Of a DNA stretch of 35,963 nt, positions 8,565 through 16,573 are shown one piece after another (position 1 is the first letter of the stretch; every line of letters begins with the position of its first letter). A program made the position numbers and the translations under genes. This stretch comes from Roseiflexaceae bacterium (lineage in GTDB: Bacteria > Chloroflexota > Chloroflexia > Chloroflexales > Roseiflexaceae), in NCBI GenBank assembly GCA_947474225.1, contig CANJHS010000029.1, positions 1 to 35,963 on the forward strand. Reading direction: 5' to 3'. The notes under the pieces were generated by a model, which was not told the origin of the DNA, searched no databases, and worked only from the letters and a program-made list of their open reading frames with translations.

Positions 8565-8594
8565 TTGACAGTGTTCGTCACTGAATGCTATACT
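8565..8594 (+). promoter_or_regulatory. Sigma-70-type promoter of the SOD gene
   Basis: TTGACA (8565-8570) and TATACT (8589-8594) are separated by 18 nt, with a TGC extension just before the -10 box. Transcription would start near 8601, about 30 nt before the SOD start codon, whose AGGAGG ribosome site is also strong. This predicts high constitutive expression. Confidence 0.85.
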
Positions 8595-8630
8595 CGCGTA
8601 GGTCTATTTTAGAACTCTGAGGAGGCACAC

Positions 8631-9236
8631 ATGCCGTTTACATTGCCAGCCCTGGCATACGATGTCGCAGCGCTTGAGCCGCACATCGATGCCGCCACCA
8701 TGACGATTCACCATGGCAAGCACCACGCAGCCTATGTCACCAACGCCAACAATGCGTTGAATGACCATAGCGCGTTGCAGGCGTTGAGCGCCGAAGCACT
8801 GCTCGCCAAAATCAGCGATACCCCAGACAGCATCCGACAGGCCCTCATCAACAACGTCGGCGGCCACGTCAACCACACCATGTTCTGGGAGTTGATGACC
8901 CCCGGCGGCTCAAAGGTCCCAACCGGTACCTTGTCCGTTGCAATCACCAACACATTCGGCGGATTGGACCAGCTCAAAGCTGCCGTCAACGACGCCGGTA
9001 TGAAGCGTTTCGGTAGCGGTTGGAGCTGGTTGGTCAGCGACGCAGCCGGCACCCTCAAGGTCATCAGCACAGCAAACCAAGACAGCCCATTGATGCAGGG
9101 CTTGACCCCCATCCTGGGCGTCGACGTCTGGGAACATGCCTACTACCTCAACTATCAAAACCGCCGCGCAGACTATCTGGCAGCATGGTGGAATATTGTG
9201 AACTGGGACGTCGTAGCCAAAAAATACGGCCGCTAG
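8631..9236 (+). CDS. sodA: Superoxide dismutase, Mn-type signature
   Basis: A 201-residue Fe/Mn superoxide dismutase that converts superoxide to oxygen and hydrogen peroxide. Metal ligands are H27 (TIHHGKHHAAYV), H82 (GGHVNHTMFWE), D165 and H169 (DVWEHAYY). The GG pair at 77-78 and Q150 in ANQDSPL are the residues usual in Mn rather than Fe enzymes; metal choice from sequence is a rule of thumb. There is no signal peptide, so it is cytoplasmic. It is a single-gene unit: its own promoter at 8565-8594, a strong AGGAGG and a rho-independent terminator at 9280-9310. Confidence 0.95.
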   Translation: MPFTLPALAYDVAALEPHIDAATMTIHHGKHHAAYVTNANNALNDHSALQALSAEALLAKISDTPDSIRQALINNVGGHVNHTMFWELMTPGGSKVPTGTLSVAITNTFGGLDQLKAAVNDAGMKRFGSGWSWLVSDAAGTLKVISTANQDSPLMQGLTPILGVDVWEHAYYLNYQNRRADYLAAWWNIVNWDVVAKKYGR

Positions 9237-9279
9237 TCATTCATTCATCACCAATGTCTGAGTGTTCATCATTGAGATG

Positions 9280-9310
9280 CGGAGTTCGGCTTGTGCCGAA
9301 CTCCGTTTTT
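9280..9310 (+). terminator. Rho-independent terminator after the SOD gene
   Basis: An 11-bp perfect stem (CGGAGTTCGGC at 9280-9290 with 9295-9305), a TTGT loop and a TTTTT tract. It isolates the SOD gene from pdxS. Confidence 0.93.
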
Positions 9311-9334
9311 CACCCTAGTTCTCCTATGCATCTG

Positions 9335-9343
9335 TGGTACAAT
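9335..9343 (+). promoter_or_regulatory. Probable extended -10 promoter of pdxS
   Basis: TGG-TACAAT (9335-9343) is an extended -10 box, about 57 nt ahead of the pdxS start. No good -35 box is visible at the usual distance. It lies directly downstream of the SOD terminator, where a new promoter is required. Confidence 0.5.
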
Positions 9344-9399
9344 ACCCGCTAGATGCGCCGGTGTCCCTTTTTTCTGTCGATTGCAAGGAGTCAATACGC

Positions 9400-10287
9400 A
9401 TGGCTATCGAAAAGTCAACCTGGACCACGAAAGCTGGTCTCGCTCAGATGCTCAAGGGTGGCGTCATTATGGATGTCATCGACGTAGAGCAAGCCAAAAT
9501 CGCTGAAGAAGCCGGTGCAGTAGCCGTCATGGCACTCGAGCGCGTCCCTGCAGATATACGCAAACAAGGCGGCGTCGCTCGCATGAGCGATCCCGAGCTG
9601 ATTATCCGCATCAAGGAATCCGTCACCATCCCGGTCATGGCCAAGGCACGTATCGGTCATTTTGTCGAAGCACAAATCCTCGAAGCACTGGGCATCGACT
9701 ATATCGATGAATCCGAAGTATTGACACCTGCCGATGACGAATTCCACACCGACAAGCACAAGTTCAAGATTCCGTTTGTCAACGGCTGCAAAAACCTCGG
9801 CGAAGCGCTGCGCCGCATCACCGAAGGTGCTGCCATGTTGCGCACCAAAGGCGAAGCCGGCACCGGGAACGTCGTCGAAGCAGTCCGTCATGCACGCACC
9901 GTTTTTGGCGAAATCCGCAAGCTCCATGGCATGTCCGAAGACGAACTCTTCACCGCTGCCAAGAACCTGCAGGCTCCATACGATTTGGTGAAGTCCGTTG
10001 CACAGGCAGGTCGCCTGCCCGTCGTCAACTTTGCTGCCGGTGGGATTGCCACCCCAGCAGATGCTGCGCTGATGATGCAAATCGGTGTCGACGGCGTGTT
10101 CGTTGGGTCGGGCATCTTCAAGTCCGGTGATCCTGCCAAACGTGCCAAGGCAATCGTGCAGGCCACCACCCACTTCCGCGATGCAGCAATCATCGCTGAA
10201 GTCAGCAAGAATCTCGGTGAGGCCATGGTCGGCATCGAAATCAGCAAATTGCCACAGGATCAACTGTTGGCAAACCGCGGCTGGTAA
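9400..10287 (+). CDS. pdxS: Pyridoxal 5'-phosphate synthase, PdxS subunit
   Basis: A 295-residue TIM-barrel enzyme. It combines ribose 5-phosphate, glyceraldehyde 3-phosphate and ammonia from PdxT to make PLP in the ribose-5-phosphate-dependent pathway. Catalytic positions are D25 ([10 protein letters not shown]), K82 ([10 protein letters not shown]), which forms the first substrate adduct, and K150 ([10 protein letters not shown]). The phosphate-binding [10 protein letters not shown] and FVGSGIFKS blocks are present. The ATG at 9400 follows AAGGAG at 9 nt; an in-frame ATG at 9334 lies in the promoter region. pdxT follows 63 nt downstream, separated by a strong hairpin. In this complex twelve PdxS subunits carry up to twelve PdxT. 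Confidence 0.98.
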   Translation: MAIEKSTWTTKAGLAQMLKGGVIMDVIDVEQAKIAEEAGAVAVMALERVPADIRKQGGVARMSDPELIIRIKESVTIPVMAKARIGHFVEAQILEALGIDYIDESEVLTPADDEFHTDKHKFKIPFVNGCKNLGEALRRITEGAAMLRTKGEAGTGNVVEAVRHARTVFGEIRKLHGMSEDELFTAAKNLQAPYDLVKSVAQAGRLPVVNFAAGGIATPADAALMMQIGVDGVFVGSGIFKSGDPAKRAKAIVQATTHFRDAAIIAEVSKNLGEAMVGIEISKLPQDQLLANRGW

Positions 10288-10299
10288 TTCCTTTCAGAG

Positions 10300-10332
10300 G
10301 ACGACCACGTGCGGCGCACGTGGTCGTCTTTT
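10300..10332 (+). terminator. Hairpin with short T tract between pdxS and pdxT
   Basis: A perfect 13-bp stem (GACGACCACGTGC, 10300-10312, with 10316-10328), a GGC loop, then TTTT at 10329-10332. It sits between two genes of one enzyme complex. It may act as a partial terminator giving more PdxS than PdxT transcript, or protect the pdxS 3' end. Confidence 0.8.
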
Positions 10333-10350
10333 CACATCAGCGGAGGGGCT

Positions 10351-10917
10351 ATGACAGTCGGAGTACTTGCGCTCCAAGGCGCATTTGTCGAGCACGAAGC
10401 AATGCTTGTCGGCATCGGTGTCGAAGTCCGTCAGATACGCTTACCCCGTGACCTCGCTGGGATTGACCGTCTCATCATCCCTGGCGGCGAGAGTACCACT
10501 ATCGGCAAGCTGATGGTGATGTATGATTTGCTTATCCCGTTGCGCGAACGGATCAGCGCTGGGATGCCCACTTGGGGTACCTGTGCAGGGGCAATTTTGA
10601 TGTCACGCACCATCCTCGACGGTCGCCCCGACCAACCTGCCTTGCAGGTCATGGACATCGAGTCGCGGCGCAATGCCTTTGGGAGCCAGCTTGATAGCTT
10701 CGAAGCCGATATTGACATGACGGGTCTCGACGCGCCATTCCATACGGTCTTTATCCGTGCCCCTATCCTCCAAAATCCCGGTCCGTCCTGTCAAGTGTTG
10801 GCGAGCCTCCCCGATGGTCGTATCGTGGCAGCCCAACAGAAACACATGCTGGCGACTTCGTTCCACCCAGAGTTGACGACCGATGACCGTATCCACCGAT
10901 ACTTTCTCACACTCTAG
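10351..10917 (+). CDS. pdxT: Pyridoxal 5'-phosphate synthase, PdxT glutaminase subunit
   Basis: A 188-residue class I glutamine amidotransferase that hydrolyses glutamine and channels ammonia to PdxS. The triad is C78 (TWGTCAGAI), H172 and E174 (SFHPELT); the GGESTT oxyanion/substrate loop is at 45-50. The start at 10351 is chosen for the CGGAGGGG ribosome site 3-8 nt ahead and because the protein then opens with the usual VGVLALQGAF. An in-frame ATG at 10309 lies inside the intercistronic hairpin. The next gene follows after 13 nt. Confidence 0.97.
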   Translation: MTVGVLALQGAFVEHEAMLVGIGVEVRQIRLPRDLAGIDRLIIPGGESTTIGKLMVMYDLLIPLRERISAGMPTWGTCAGAILMSRTILDGRPDQPALQVMDIESRRNAFGSQLDSFEADIDMTGLDAPFHTVFIRAPILQNPGPSCQVLASLPDGRIVAAQQKHMLATSFHPELTTDDRIHRYFLTL

Positions 10918-10930
10918 CTGGTGAGGGTCT

Positions 10931-11950
10931 ATGAATCGTGTCCTCACGCCTCCAGATGTATTGACACTGCGGCACAAGCCGCGCGCACTGGCGTTGCTTC
11001 ATCCCGATGCGATGCTACTGACTGCGCATCGGCCGTTCCTTTATGGGATACGGTCGTTGCTGAGTACGCATGGTCGGTACAGTAGTTCTTTCATCCGCGA
11101 TGGCGCAGTGAGTGCAGTGTTGCATGCACAGGCACCGGTCACCCGACCCGAACGCGCATTGGTTGCATTGGCGAGCTATGGTCCCGAGATGCGCTACCCG
11201 AGCGACCACGACATATGGTTCCGCTTGCTCGAAGCCCATGTCATCGACAGTGGCAATCAGCAGGTCCAACGGCTGTATGCGACGTTGTCATTCGAGAGTG
11301 ACGACCTGAGCGAAATTTTTCGCCAGAGTGGCTATAGTTGCTATGCACGCCAAACGGTATACCGCCTCGAAGGTCCCGATTGGAATCAAGGGACCCGCTT
11401 TGCAGCACTCCAGCCGCAATCACGTCAAGACGTGTGGGGCGTCCATCAGCTCTATGGTGCGGTCACTCCCAAACCAGTCCAACACGCTGAAGCCCGCACC
11501 GCGCGCGACTGGGGGTTACCCATCGCCACGCCGTGGGACGAACACAAACTGCGCGCCTGGGTGCTGCGCCACGACGATCGTGTGATTGCGTCCATGCGAA
11601 TCAAGAGTAGTCGGAGCGCGCATGTTATCAGCCTGCTGGTACATCCCGATGTTCGTGCCGATGTCGCCGATATGCTCCGCTACGGCATGAGCCAAATCGC
11701 TGACAGCCTGCCGATCTGGCTGATTCTACGCGAATACCAAGAAGAGCTCCAGTGGCCAGCCCAGGACCTCGGATTCCATCCGTTGTATGAGCATCATCTG
11801 ATGGTGCGTCATACCGTCGCATTTTCACGACGGCCTGCCTTGTCACGCGTGCTTGATCCCGCCAGGGAACAAGGCACACCCATCCCATCTATCATCCCAG
11901 CCAGCGAACAAGCGAGGCATCATGTCACACCCGAACGTCATCACGAGTAA
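10931..11950 (+). CDS. GNAT-like protein of unknown substrate, 339 residues
   Basis: A soluble protein that reads like a degenerate two-lobed GNAT acetyltransferase. There is an N-terminal lobe with [72 protein letters not shown], in which the end resembles GNAT motif B, and a C-terminal lobe with [36 protein letters not shown]. No clear Q/RxxGxG/A acetyl-CoA loop is visible, so catalysis is doubtful. It sits 13 nt after pdxT and its last 29 nt overlap the start of the AAA+/R3H gene. That implies tight coupling to the ATPase, although the functional link is unknown. Confidence 0.62.
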   Translation: MNRVLTPPDVLTLRHKPRALALLHPDAMLLTAHRPFLYGIRSLLSTHGRYSSSFIRDGAVSAVLHAQAPVTRPERALVALASYGPEMRYPSDHDIWFRLLEAHVIDSGNQQVQRLYATLSFESDDLSEIFRQSGYSCYARQTVYRLEGPDWNQGTRFAALQPQSRQDVWGVHQLYGAVTPKPVQHAEARTARDWGLPIATPWDEHKLRAWVLRHDDRVIASMRIKSSRSAHVISLLVHPDVRADVADMLRYGMSQIADSLPIWLILREYQEELQWPAQDLGFHPLYEHHLMVRHTVAFSRRPALSRVLDPAREQGTPIPSIIPASEQARHHVTPERHHE

Positions 11951-13682
11951 TATCGACGATTTGCTCGACATCATCCCGGCCCGGGTGCGCACCCTTCTCG
12001 CAGAGGCAATCGAGCCCACCGATGACCTCCTCGAGATTGTGCTCGATCTCGGGCGCCTGCCAGAGGCGCGCTACCGCACGACATCCAATCTCTTGGGAAG
12101 CGTCGAAATCACCTTTGAAGACATCGAAGCCGTTACCACACGCATCAGTGCCTTTGGTGAAGATAATCGAGCCGGCATCCCACGTACCCTCCATCGCATC
12201 TCTGCAATGCGCAACCGGTCAGGACGCATCGTGGGGTTGACCTGCCGCGTCGGTCGTGCGGTGATTGGTACGATAAGCGTGGTCCGTGACCTGGTCGAAT
12301 CGGGCAAAAGCGTCCTCCTCCTCGGTCGCCCTGGTGTCGGCAAAACGACGATGCTCCGCGAAACCGCCCGTGTCCTAGCGGACGATGCCCGCAAACGCGT
12401 CATCATCGTCGATACCTCCAACGAAATAGCAGGCGACGGCGATATCCCTCATGCGGGCATTGGCCGTGCCCGCCGCATGCAGGTGCAACGCCCGAGCGAG
12501 CAACACGCGGTGATGATCGAGGCAGTCGAAAACCACATGCCCGAAGTCATTGTCATCGACGAAATAGGCACCGAGCTCGAAGCGCAAGCCTCACGGACCA
12601 TCGCCGAACGCGGCGTCCAACTCATCGGCACCGCCCATGGCCAGCTTCTCGAAAATTTGATGGTCAATCCGACCCTCTCAGACCTCGTCGGTGGGATTCA
12701 ACCCGTCACGTTGGGCGACGACGAAGCCCGCCGCCGAGGTACCCAAAAAACTGTCCTCGAGCGCAAACAACCCCCTACCTTTGATATTTTGATCGAAATC
12801 CGCAATTGGGACGACGTCCTCATCTACAACAACATCGGCGAAGCCGTCGACAGCTTGCTGCTTGGTGAATCCCCTCAAGCAGAACATCGTACCCGTGCAG
12901 CCGATGGCGCAATAACCGTCGAAATGGTCACCTCAGAGCCCCCCGAAGGTTTGGCGGGACAATCCGCCCAGAGTGTGCGCCGCAGCCACAACACCGGATT
13001 TGACCGCCAGCCAGAACAACGGCGCGGCGGGCGTGGCCGTGGGAATGATCGTTTTGGCACACCTGCGCGTTCGATGGGGATGATGACATTGCCGCCGGAA
13101 CGGCTGCATGGCGTCCTCCAGGATCCGTTTGTAACATCCATCCCGTCTGCTCCTCCGATTGCACCAATCGAACCCGCGGTGCCACTCAGTGCATCAATTA
13201 CGCACCGCATCTACCCGTTCGGCTTGAGTCGTGACAAGGTCGAAAAGGTCGTGCAAGGCCTGCATGTGCCAGCGGTCGTGGTCCGTGACCTCGATGAAGC
13301 AACCATGGTCATGACCATCAAAAACTATTACCGCCAAGGCTCAGCCCGCCTGCGTGGTGCCGAACAGCGCAATCTGCCCATCTACGTGCTCCGCGCATCG
13401 ACGGCCATCCAAATAGAGCGCCAGTTATTGGATATCTTTGGCATCGAAGTCCCAGCCCGCGGCCACGATCGCGTCGGGTCGGGAACGCCCGAAGTACAAG
13501 AAGCCATCTTCGAGGCCGAGACGGCGATTCATCAGGTGCTCAAGGGTGAAAAGAACGTTGTCGAATTGACCCCGCAGGGCAGCATCATCCGCCGGTTACA
13601 GCATCAAATGGCCGAACGGTACAACGTGACCTCAGAGAGTCGTGGCAAAGAACCACATCGTCGCGTCAAGGTCTCTCGCTAG
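11922..13682 (+). CDS. AAA+ ATPase with C-terminal R3H domain (Ycf45/SpoIIIAA-like)
   Basis: A 586-residue protein. Residues about 1-120 form an N-terminal helical region. The P-loop ATPase core follows, with Walker A GRPGVGKT (135-142), Walker [12 protein letters not shown] (about 208-218) and the SpoIIIAA-like [14 protein letters not shown] stretch. An Arg/Gly-rich linker ([17 protein letters not shown]) leads to a C-terminal domain that ends in an R3H nucleic-acid-binding motif ([12 protein letters not shown]). The architecture matches chloroplast Ycf45 and its cyanobacterial and Chloroflexota homologues; the role is not established, but single-stranded nucleic acid binding coupled to ATP hydrolysis is expected. 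The start at 11922 overlaps the previous gene by 29 nt. tmk follows after 24 nt. Confidence 0.9.
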   Translation: MSHPNVITSNIDDLLDIIPARVRTLLAEAIEPTDDLLEIVLDLGRLPEARYRTTSNLLGSVEITFEDIEAVTTRISAFGEDNRAGIPRTLHRISAMRNRSGRIVGLTCRVGRAVIGTISVVRDLVESGKSVLLLGRPGVGKTTMLRETARVLADDARKRVIIVDTSNEIAGDGDIPHAGIGRARRMQVQRPSEQHAVMIEAVENHMPEVIVIDEIGTELEAQASRTIAERGVQLIGTAHGQLLENLMVNPTLSDLVGGIQPVTLGDDEARRRGTQKTVLERKQPPTFDILIEIRNWDDVLIYNNIGEAVDSLLLGESPQAEHRTRAADGAITVEMVTSEPPEGLAGQSAQSVRRSHNTGFDRQPEQRRGGRGRGNDRFGTPARSMGMMTLPPERLHGVLQDPFVTSIPSAPPIAPIEPAVPLSASITHRIYPFGLSRDKVEKVVQGLHVPAVVVRDLDEATMVMTIKNYYRQGSARLRGAEQRNLPIYVLRASTAIQIERQLLDIFGIEVPARGHDRVGSGTPEVQEAIFEAETAIHQVLKGEKNVVELTPQGSIIRRLQHQMAERYNVTSESRGKEPHRRVKVSR

Positions 13683-13706
13683 CAGAGACGCAGAAAAAAG
13701 GGTATT

Positions 13707-14381
13707 ATGGGACTGTTCATCACATTCGAGGGGAGTGAAGGGTGCGGCAAAAGCACCCAAGCACGGCTCTTGTATGAACACACACGCACATTGGGGTACA
13801 ACGTCATCCATGTGCGCGAACCAGGCGGTACGCCGATTGGCGATCAAATTCGTGCCATCGTGCTCGGGATGAACAATACCGAGATGGATCCGATTGCCGA
13901 ATCGTTGCTCTTTTCGGCGTCTCGCGCACAGCTCGTGCATCAGGTCATCCGCCCCCATCTCGCGGCAAATGGCATCGTGATTTGCGATCGCTACGCTGAT
14001 TCGACCTACGCATACCAAGGGTACGGGCTCGGTCGCAATCTTGCAGATTTGCGCACATTGACGGCGATTGCAACAGACGGATTGGTCCCTGACGTCACTA
14101 TGTGGTTACGAATCGACCCTGCTATTGGTCTGCAACGCAAATTGCATCCAGATGCTGCACAAGTCGAATGGAATCGGCTCGATGCACACGAATTGGCATT
14201 CCACCAACGAGTCGCCAGCGGATATGCGGCACTTGCTGAAGCTGAACCTGGTCGTTGGGTAGCCTGCGATGCACATCTTTCTATTGAGGCGCTCGCAGCC
14301 CACATACGTACCAATCTGACGCCGTACCTACAGACAGGACGCGTTGCGATATCTCCGGTTAATGAAAGGACCACCCCATGA
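13707..14381 (+). CDS. tmk: Thymidylate kinase
   Basis: A 224-residue kinase that phosphorylates dTMP to dTDP, essential for DNA synthesis. The P-loop GSEGCGKST is at 9-17, with the conserved FEGSEG opening. The DRY motif with its substrate-binding stretch is DRYADSTYAYQG (about 97-108), and the REPGGTPIGDQIR dTMP site is at about 38-51 (read here as VREPGGTPIGDQIRAIVL). An AAAAGGG site precedes the ATG. Its stop overlaps the next start as ATGA (14378-14381), coupling it to the c-di-AMP receptor gene, a neighbour pair also common in Firmicutes. Confidence 0.96.
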   Translation: MGLFITFEGSEGCGKSTQARLLYEHTRTLGYNVIHVREPGGTPIGDQIRAIVLGMNNTEMDPIAESLLFSASRAQLVHQVIRPHLAANGIVICDRYADSTYAYQGYGLGRNLADLRTLTAIATDGLVPDVTMWLRIDPAIGLQRKLHPDAAQVEWNRLDAHELAFHQRVASGYAALAEAEPGRWVACDAHLSIEALAAHIRTNLTPYLQTGRVAISPVNERTTP

Positions 14382-14713
14382 AGCTTTTGATAGCCGTCGT
14401 CCAACGTCAGGATGCAGGCGACCTGGTCGATGCACTGACCGCTCGCAGCCACCGTGTGACACGCATCAGCAGTGAAGGCGGGTTTCTCCGTGAAGGCAAT
14501 ATTACCCTGCTCATCGCCGTCGAAGACGAACAGGTCGAAGCCGTGATGCAACTCATTCATACACACTGCAACATGCGTATTCGCTACATTTCACCCTTGC
14601 CGCCTGTCGCCGAATCGGGTGAATTTTACCCACCGACTCCGGTTGAAGTCCAGGTCGGCGGAGCAACCGTGTTTGTGCTGAATGCCGATTCAGTTACGCG
14701 CGTGCTCAGTTAG
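14378..14713 (+). CDS. darA: Cyclic-di-AMP receptor, DarA/PstA (PII-like, DUF970)
   Basis: A 111-residue PII-like protein that opens MKLLIAVVQRQDAGDLVDALTARSHRVTRISSEGGFLREGNITLLIAV. The FLREGN(I/T)TLLI block is the family signature. Firmicute homologues form trimers and bind cyclic di-AMP at subunit interfaces; the downstream targets are largely unknown. Length is normal. It overlaps tmk by 4 nt, so the two are translationally coupled. This suggests that the organism uses c-di-AMP signalling, but no cyclase (DisA/CdaA) gene lies in this window. Confidence 0.9.
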   Translation: MKLLIAVVQRQDAGDLVDALTARSHRVTRISSEGGFLREGNITLLIAVEDEQVEAVMQLIHTHCNMRIRYISPLPPVAESGEFYPPTPVEVQVGGATVFVLNADSVTRVLS

Positions 14714-14768
14714 GAACATCCGCGCATTCGTGCGTAAATGGTAGATTGTGATGTGAGGGGAGTCTATT

Positions 14769-15269
14769 GTGGATATAGGTGGAACGCTGGGAGTGCTCGG
14801 TCCCATTCTCGATTTGCTCAAATGGGTCGTCGCTGGCTATGTGATATTGCTTTGGATGGCCAGCGTCATCTGGACGTATCGCGACATTCATGCACGCACC
14901 GAAGAGACGTTGCTCCAAGTGCTCGGAGTCTCACTGGCACTGATTATCCCGTTTGCGGGGCTCGGTATCTACACGTTGCTACGGCCACGACAGACCATCT
15001 CGGATCGCTACGAGCGTTCACTCGAAGAAGAATATCTGCGCCACGATATCGAAGAGCAGTTCGTCTGCCCACAATGCCAGCGCGGTATCGACCACGAGTA
15101 TATCCTTTGCCCACACTGTCATACCGGCTTGCGTCGCCGCTGTATCGCATGCGACCGCGTCATCGACCTGACATGGGCCATTTGTCCGTTCTGTGGTGAT
15201 GATGGTTCGGGCATGGTCGGCCGCACAACGAATGTACGACTGCCCAACGTCAGTCGATCGGAATATTAA
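14769..15269 (+). CDS. Membrane-anchored double zinc-ribbon protein
   Basis: A 166-residue protein. Two N-terminal membrane spans (about LLKWVVAGYVILLWMASVIW and LLQVLGVSLALIIPFAGLGIYTLL) are followed by a charged linker (RQTISDRYERSLEEEYLRHDIEE) and two cytoplasmic zinc ribbons: CPQC...CPHC, then CIAC...CPFC. It resembles the zinc-ribbon membrane proteins common in Chloroflexota, with no known function. The start is GTG at 14769, chosen for the GAGGGGAG ribosome site upstream. Its TAA stop shares a base with the ATG of the downstream DsbA-like gene (TAATG, 15267-15271), so translation of the two is linked. Confidence 0.82.
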   Translation: MDIGGTLGVLGPILDLLKWVVAGYVILLWMASVIWTYRDIHARTEETLLQVLGVSLALIIPFAGLGIYTLLRPRQTISDRYERSLEEEYLRHDIEEQFVCPQCQRGIDHEYILCPHCHTGLRRRCIACDRVIDLTWAICPFCGDDGSGMVGRTTNVRLPNVSRSEY

Positions 15270-15928
15270 TGAACCGCGTGTCGATGTATCTTGCCGCATG
15301 CGCTATCGCACTCGCGGGATGTGGTGTTGCGCCGGCAACGGGCCAACCCGTTGACACAACTGGTCCGGTCACCCTGCTGTCTGAACGAACGCCCAATCCC
15401 CGTGCTTTTGGCGATCCAAAAGCCCCGATTGTGATGCGTGAATTCAGCGACTATCAGTGACCATACTGCGCACAATACGTCCGTGAGACGTACCCCCAAC
15501 TGATGAAGGACTATGTCGACACCGGCAAGGTCTACCTCGAACTCTATGATTACCCGTTGATGGCGATACACCCTGGGGCGCTCGTGGCAGCGCAAGCAGC
15601 CAATTGTGCTGCCGAGCAGGGCGCATACCGCGAGATGCGTCAGCATCTGTTCGACGGAGCCCAGAACAAAGAATGGCGCGATGGATCGATAGATGACATG
15701 ACGCTGTTCGGCAATTATGCGAGTGACATCGGACTCGATAGAAGTCTATTCGATAGTTGTGTGACAACCAACCGACATTTGTCGCAGATCAAATCCGATA
15801 TCGCCTTTGCAGAAAAAAACGGGGTCCGCAGTACGCCGACATTCATTATCAGAGACCGCCTCTATGCCGGCGCGCAACCCTACGCGGTGTTCAAGCAAGT
15901 TCTCGATACCATGTTGGACCCACCGTAG
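15269..15928 (+). CDS. DsbA-like thioredoxin-fold lipoprotein with in-frame TGA at the active site; candidate selenoprotein
   Basis: One frame of 220 codons interrupted once, by TGA at 15458-15460 (codon 64). Before it: a lipoprotein signal with lipobox LAGC (C18) and the family opening AFGDPKAPIVMREFSDYQ. After it: PYCAQYVRETYPQL and a complete DsbA-like fold to the end, including the cis-proline motif STPTF (about 187-191). The family normally reads FSDYQCPYC, so TGA replaces exactly the first active-site Cys; read as selenocysteine the site is U64-P-Y-C67. A 6-bp hairpin with a CGTGA loop follows 21 nt after the TGA. The protein would act outside the membrane in disulfide exchange or reduction. 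It is coupled to the zinc-ribbon gene by TAATG and ends at a strong terminator. The alternative is a point-mutated pseudogene. Confidence 0.78.
15476..15492 (+). promoter_or_regulatory. SECIS-like hairpin just after the in-frame TGA
   Basis: TACGTC (15476-15481) pairs perfectly with GACGTA (15487-15492) around the 5-nt loop CGTGA. The loop begins after 21 intervening nt from the TGA and has G as its second base. As I recall the bacterial SECIS model (apical loop 16-37 nt after UGA, short stem, a G in the first two loop positions), it fits. It is a short stem inside coding sequence, so chance formation is possible. Confidence 0.55.
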
Positions 15929-15948
15929 GGTTGTTGATTGCGTGAAGG

Positions 15949-15981
15949 AACCGGTGTTGCCTATGGCAACACCGGTTTTTT
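15949..15981 (+). terminator. Rho-independent terminator after the DsbA-like gene
   Basis: A perfect 13-bp stem (AACCGGTGTTGCC, 15949-15961, with 15965-15977), a TAT loop and a T run through 15981. It ends the pdxS-to-DsbA gene run and also shields the RAYT gene from incoming transcription. Confidence 0.94.
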
Positions 15982-15987
15982 GTTTTG

Positions 15988-16038
15988 CCTTCTGGTAATG
16001 CGGTGGTAATGCCACGACCGTATGGTATCACCAGAAGG
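15988..16038 (+). promoter_or_regulatory. Inverted repeat covering the RAYT ribosome site
   Basis: CCTTCTGGT (15988-15996) pairs with ACCAGAAGG (16030-16038). The 3' arm contains AGAAGG, the Shine-Dalgarno of the RAYT gene. Between the arms lie GGTAATGC direct repeats and a small GTGG/CCAC stem. Folding would hide the ribosome site, as known for IS200 transposase mRNA. Confidence 0.6.
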
Positions 16039-16042
16039 TGGC

Positions 16043-16573
16043 ATGATGCATACGAAAAAATCGCTTCGACTCGCTGAATTCGATTACTCGAGACCTGGGT
16101 ATTACTTCGTGACGACCACCGTCAGGAATTTCAGACGCGTATTTGGGAGCACTGTCGATGAACTGATGATCCACAACGAAAGAGGGCTCATAGCCGTCGA
16201 CTGTTGGGAGCAAATTCCCTACAGTTACCCGAGTCTAGTCCTGCATACGTATGTTGTGATGCCAAGTCACGTGCATGGAATCATCGAAATAACGCACAAT
16301 GCAACGCGAGCGAGAACATCATCCAAACATGACGGATCTGATGACTACAGACCATCAGATTATCTCTTGAGTCAAGCAATGGGATCATTCAAAGCTGCAG
16401 TAACGCACAGAATAGACGAAAGTGTCAAGTTCAAGGGGCAAAGCTTTTGGTACCCCGGATTCATGGACCGAATAATCCGCAACGCGTCCGAGTACAACCA
16501 GAAGACGCAATACATAATCGATAATCCTCGACGATGGCATGAACGTGAAGAACGTCGCCGCAAAAATTGCTAA
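16043..16573 (+). CDS. REP-associated tyrosine transposase (RAYT, IS200-like TnpA)
   Basis: A 176-residue Y1 HUH transposase-like protein. It has the N-terminal block RLAEFDYSRPGYYFVTTTVRN, the HUH metal motif HVHG in VVMPSHVHGIIEI (about 73-85), QAMGSFKAAVTHRI, and the C-terminal RIIRNASEYNQKTQYIIDNPRRW with a candidate catalytic Tyr in SEYNQKTQY. RAYTs are domesticated single-copy relatives of IS200/IS605 transposases that process REP hairpins. Two ATGs (16043, 16046) follow AGAAGG; either could start. A terminator and a ribosome-site-hiding hairpin lie upstream, and a five-copy hairpin array begins one base after its stop codon. The gene is visibly less GC-rich than its surroundings, which suggests acquisition. 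Confidence 0.88.
   Translation: MMHTKKSLRLAEFDYSRPGYYFVTTTVRNFRRVFGSTVDELMIHNERGLIAVDCWEQIPYSYPSLVLHTYVVMPSHVHGIIEITHNATRARTSSKHDGSDDYRPSDYLLSQAMGSFKAAVTHRIDESVKFKGQSFWYPGFMDRIIRNASEYNQKTQYIIDNPRRWHEREERRRKNC

Noticed and set aside
9415-10263. 282-residue minus-strand ORF opposite pdxS
   Set aside because: Antisense shadow, Asp/Gly/Phe-rich, without a ribosome site or domain.
15458-15460. TGA as a general sense codon (code change) explaining the interrupted DsbA-like gene
   Set aside because: TGA closes well-defined genes here, for example trpE at 27407, the GNAT at 3122 and the MBL hydrolase at 4824, with ATGA overlaps, so it is a normal stop in this genome.
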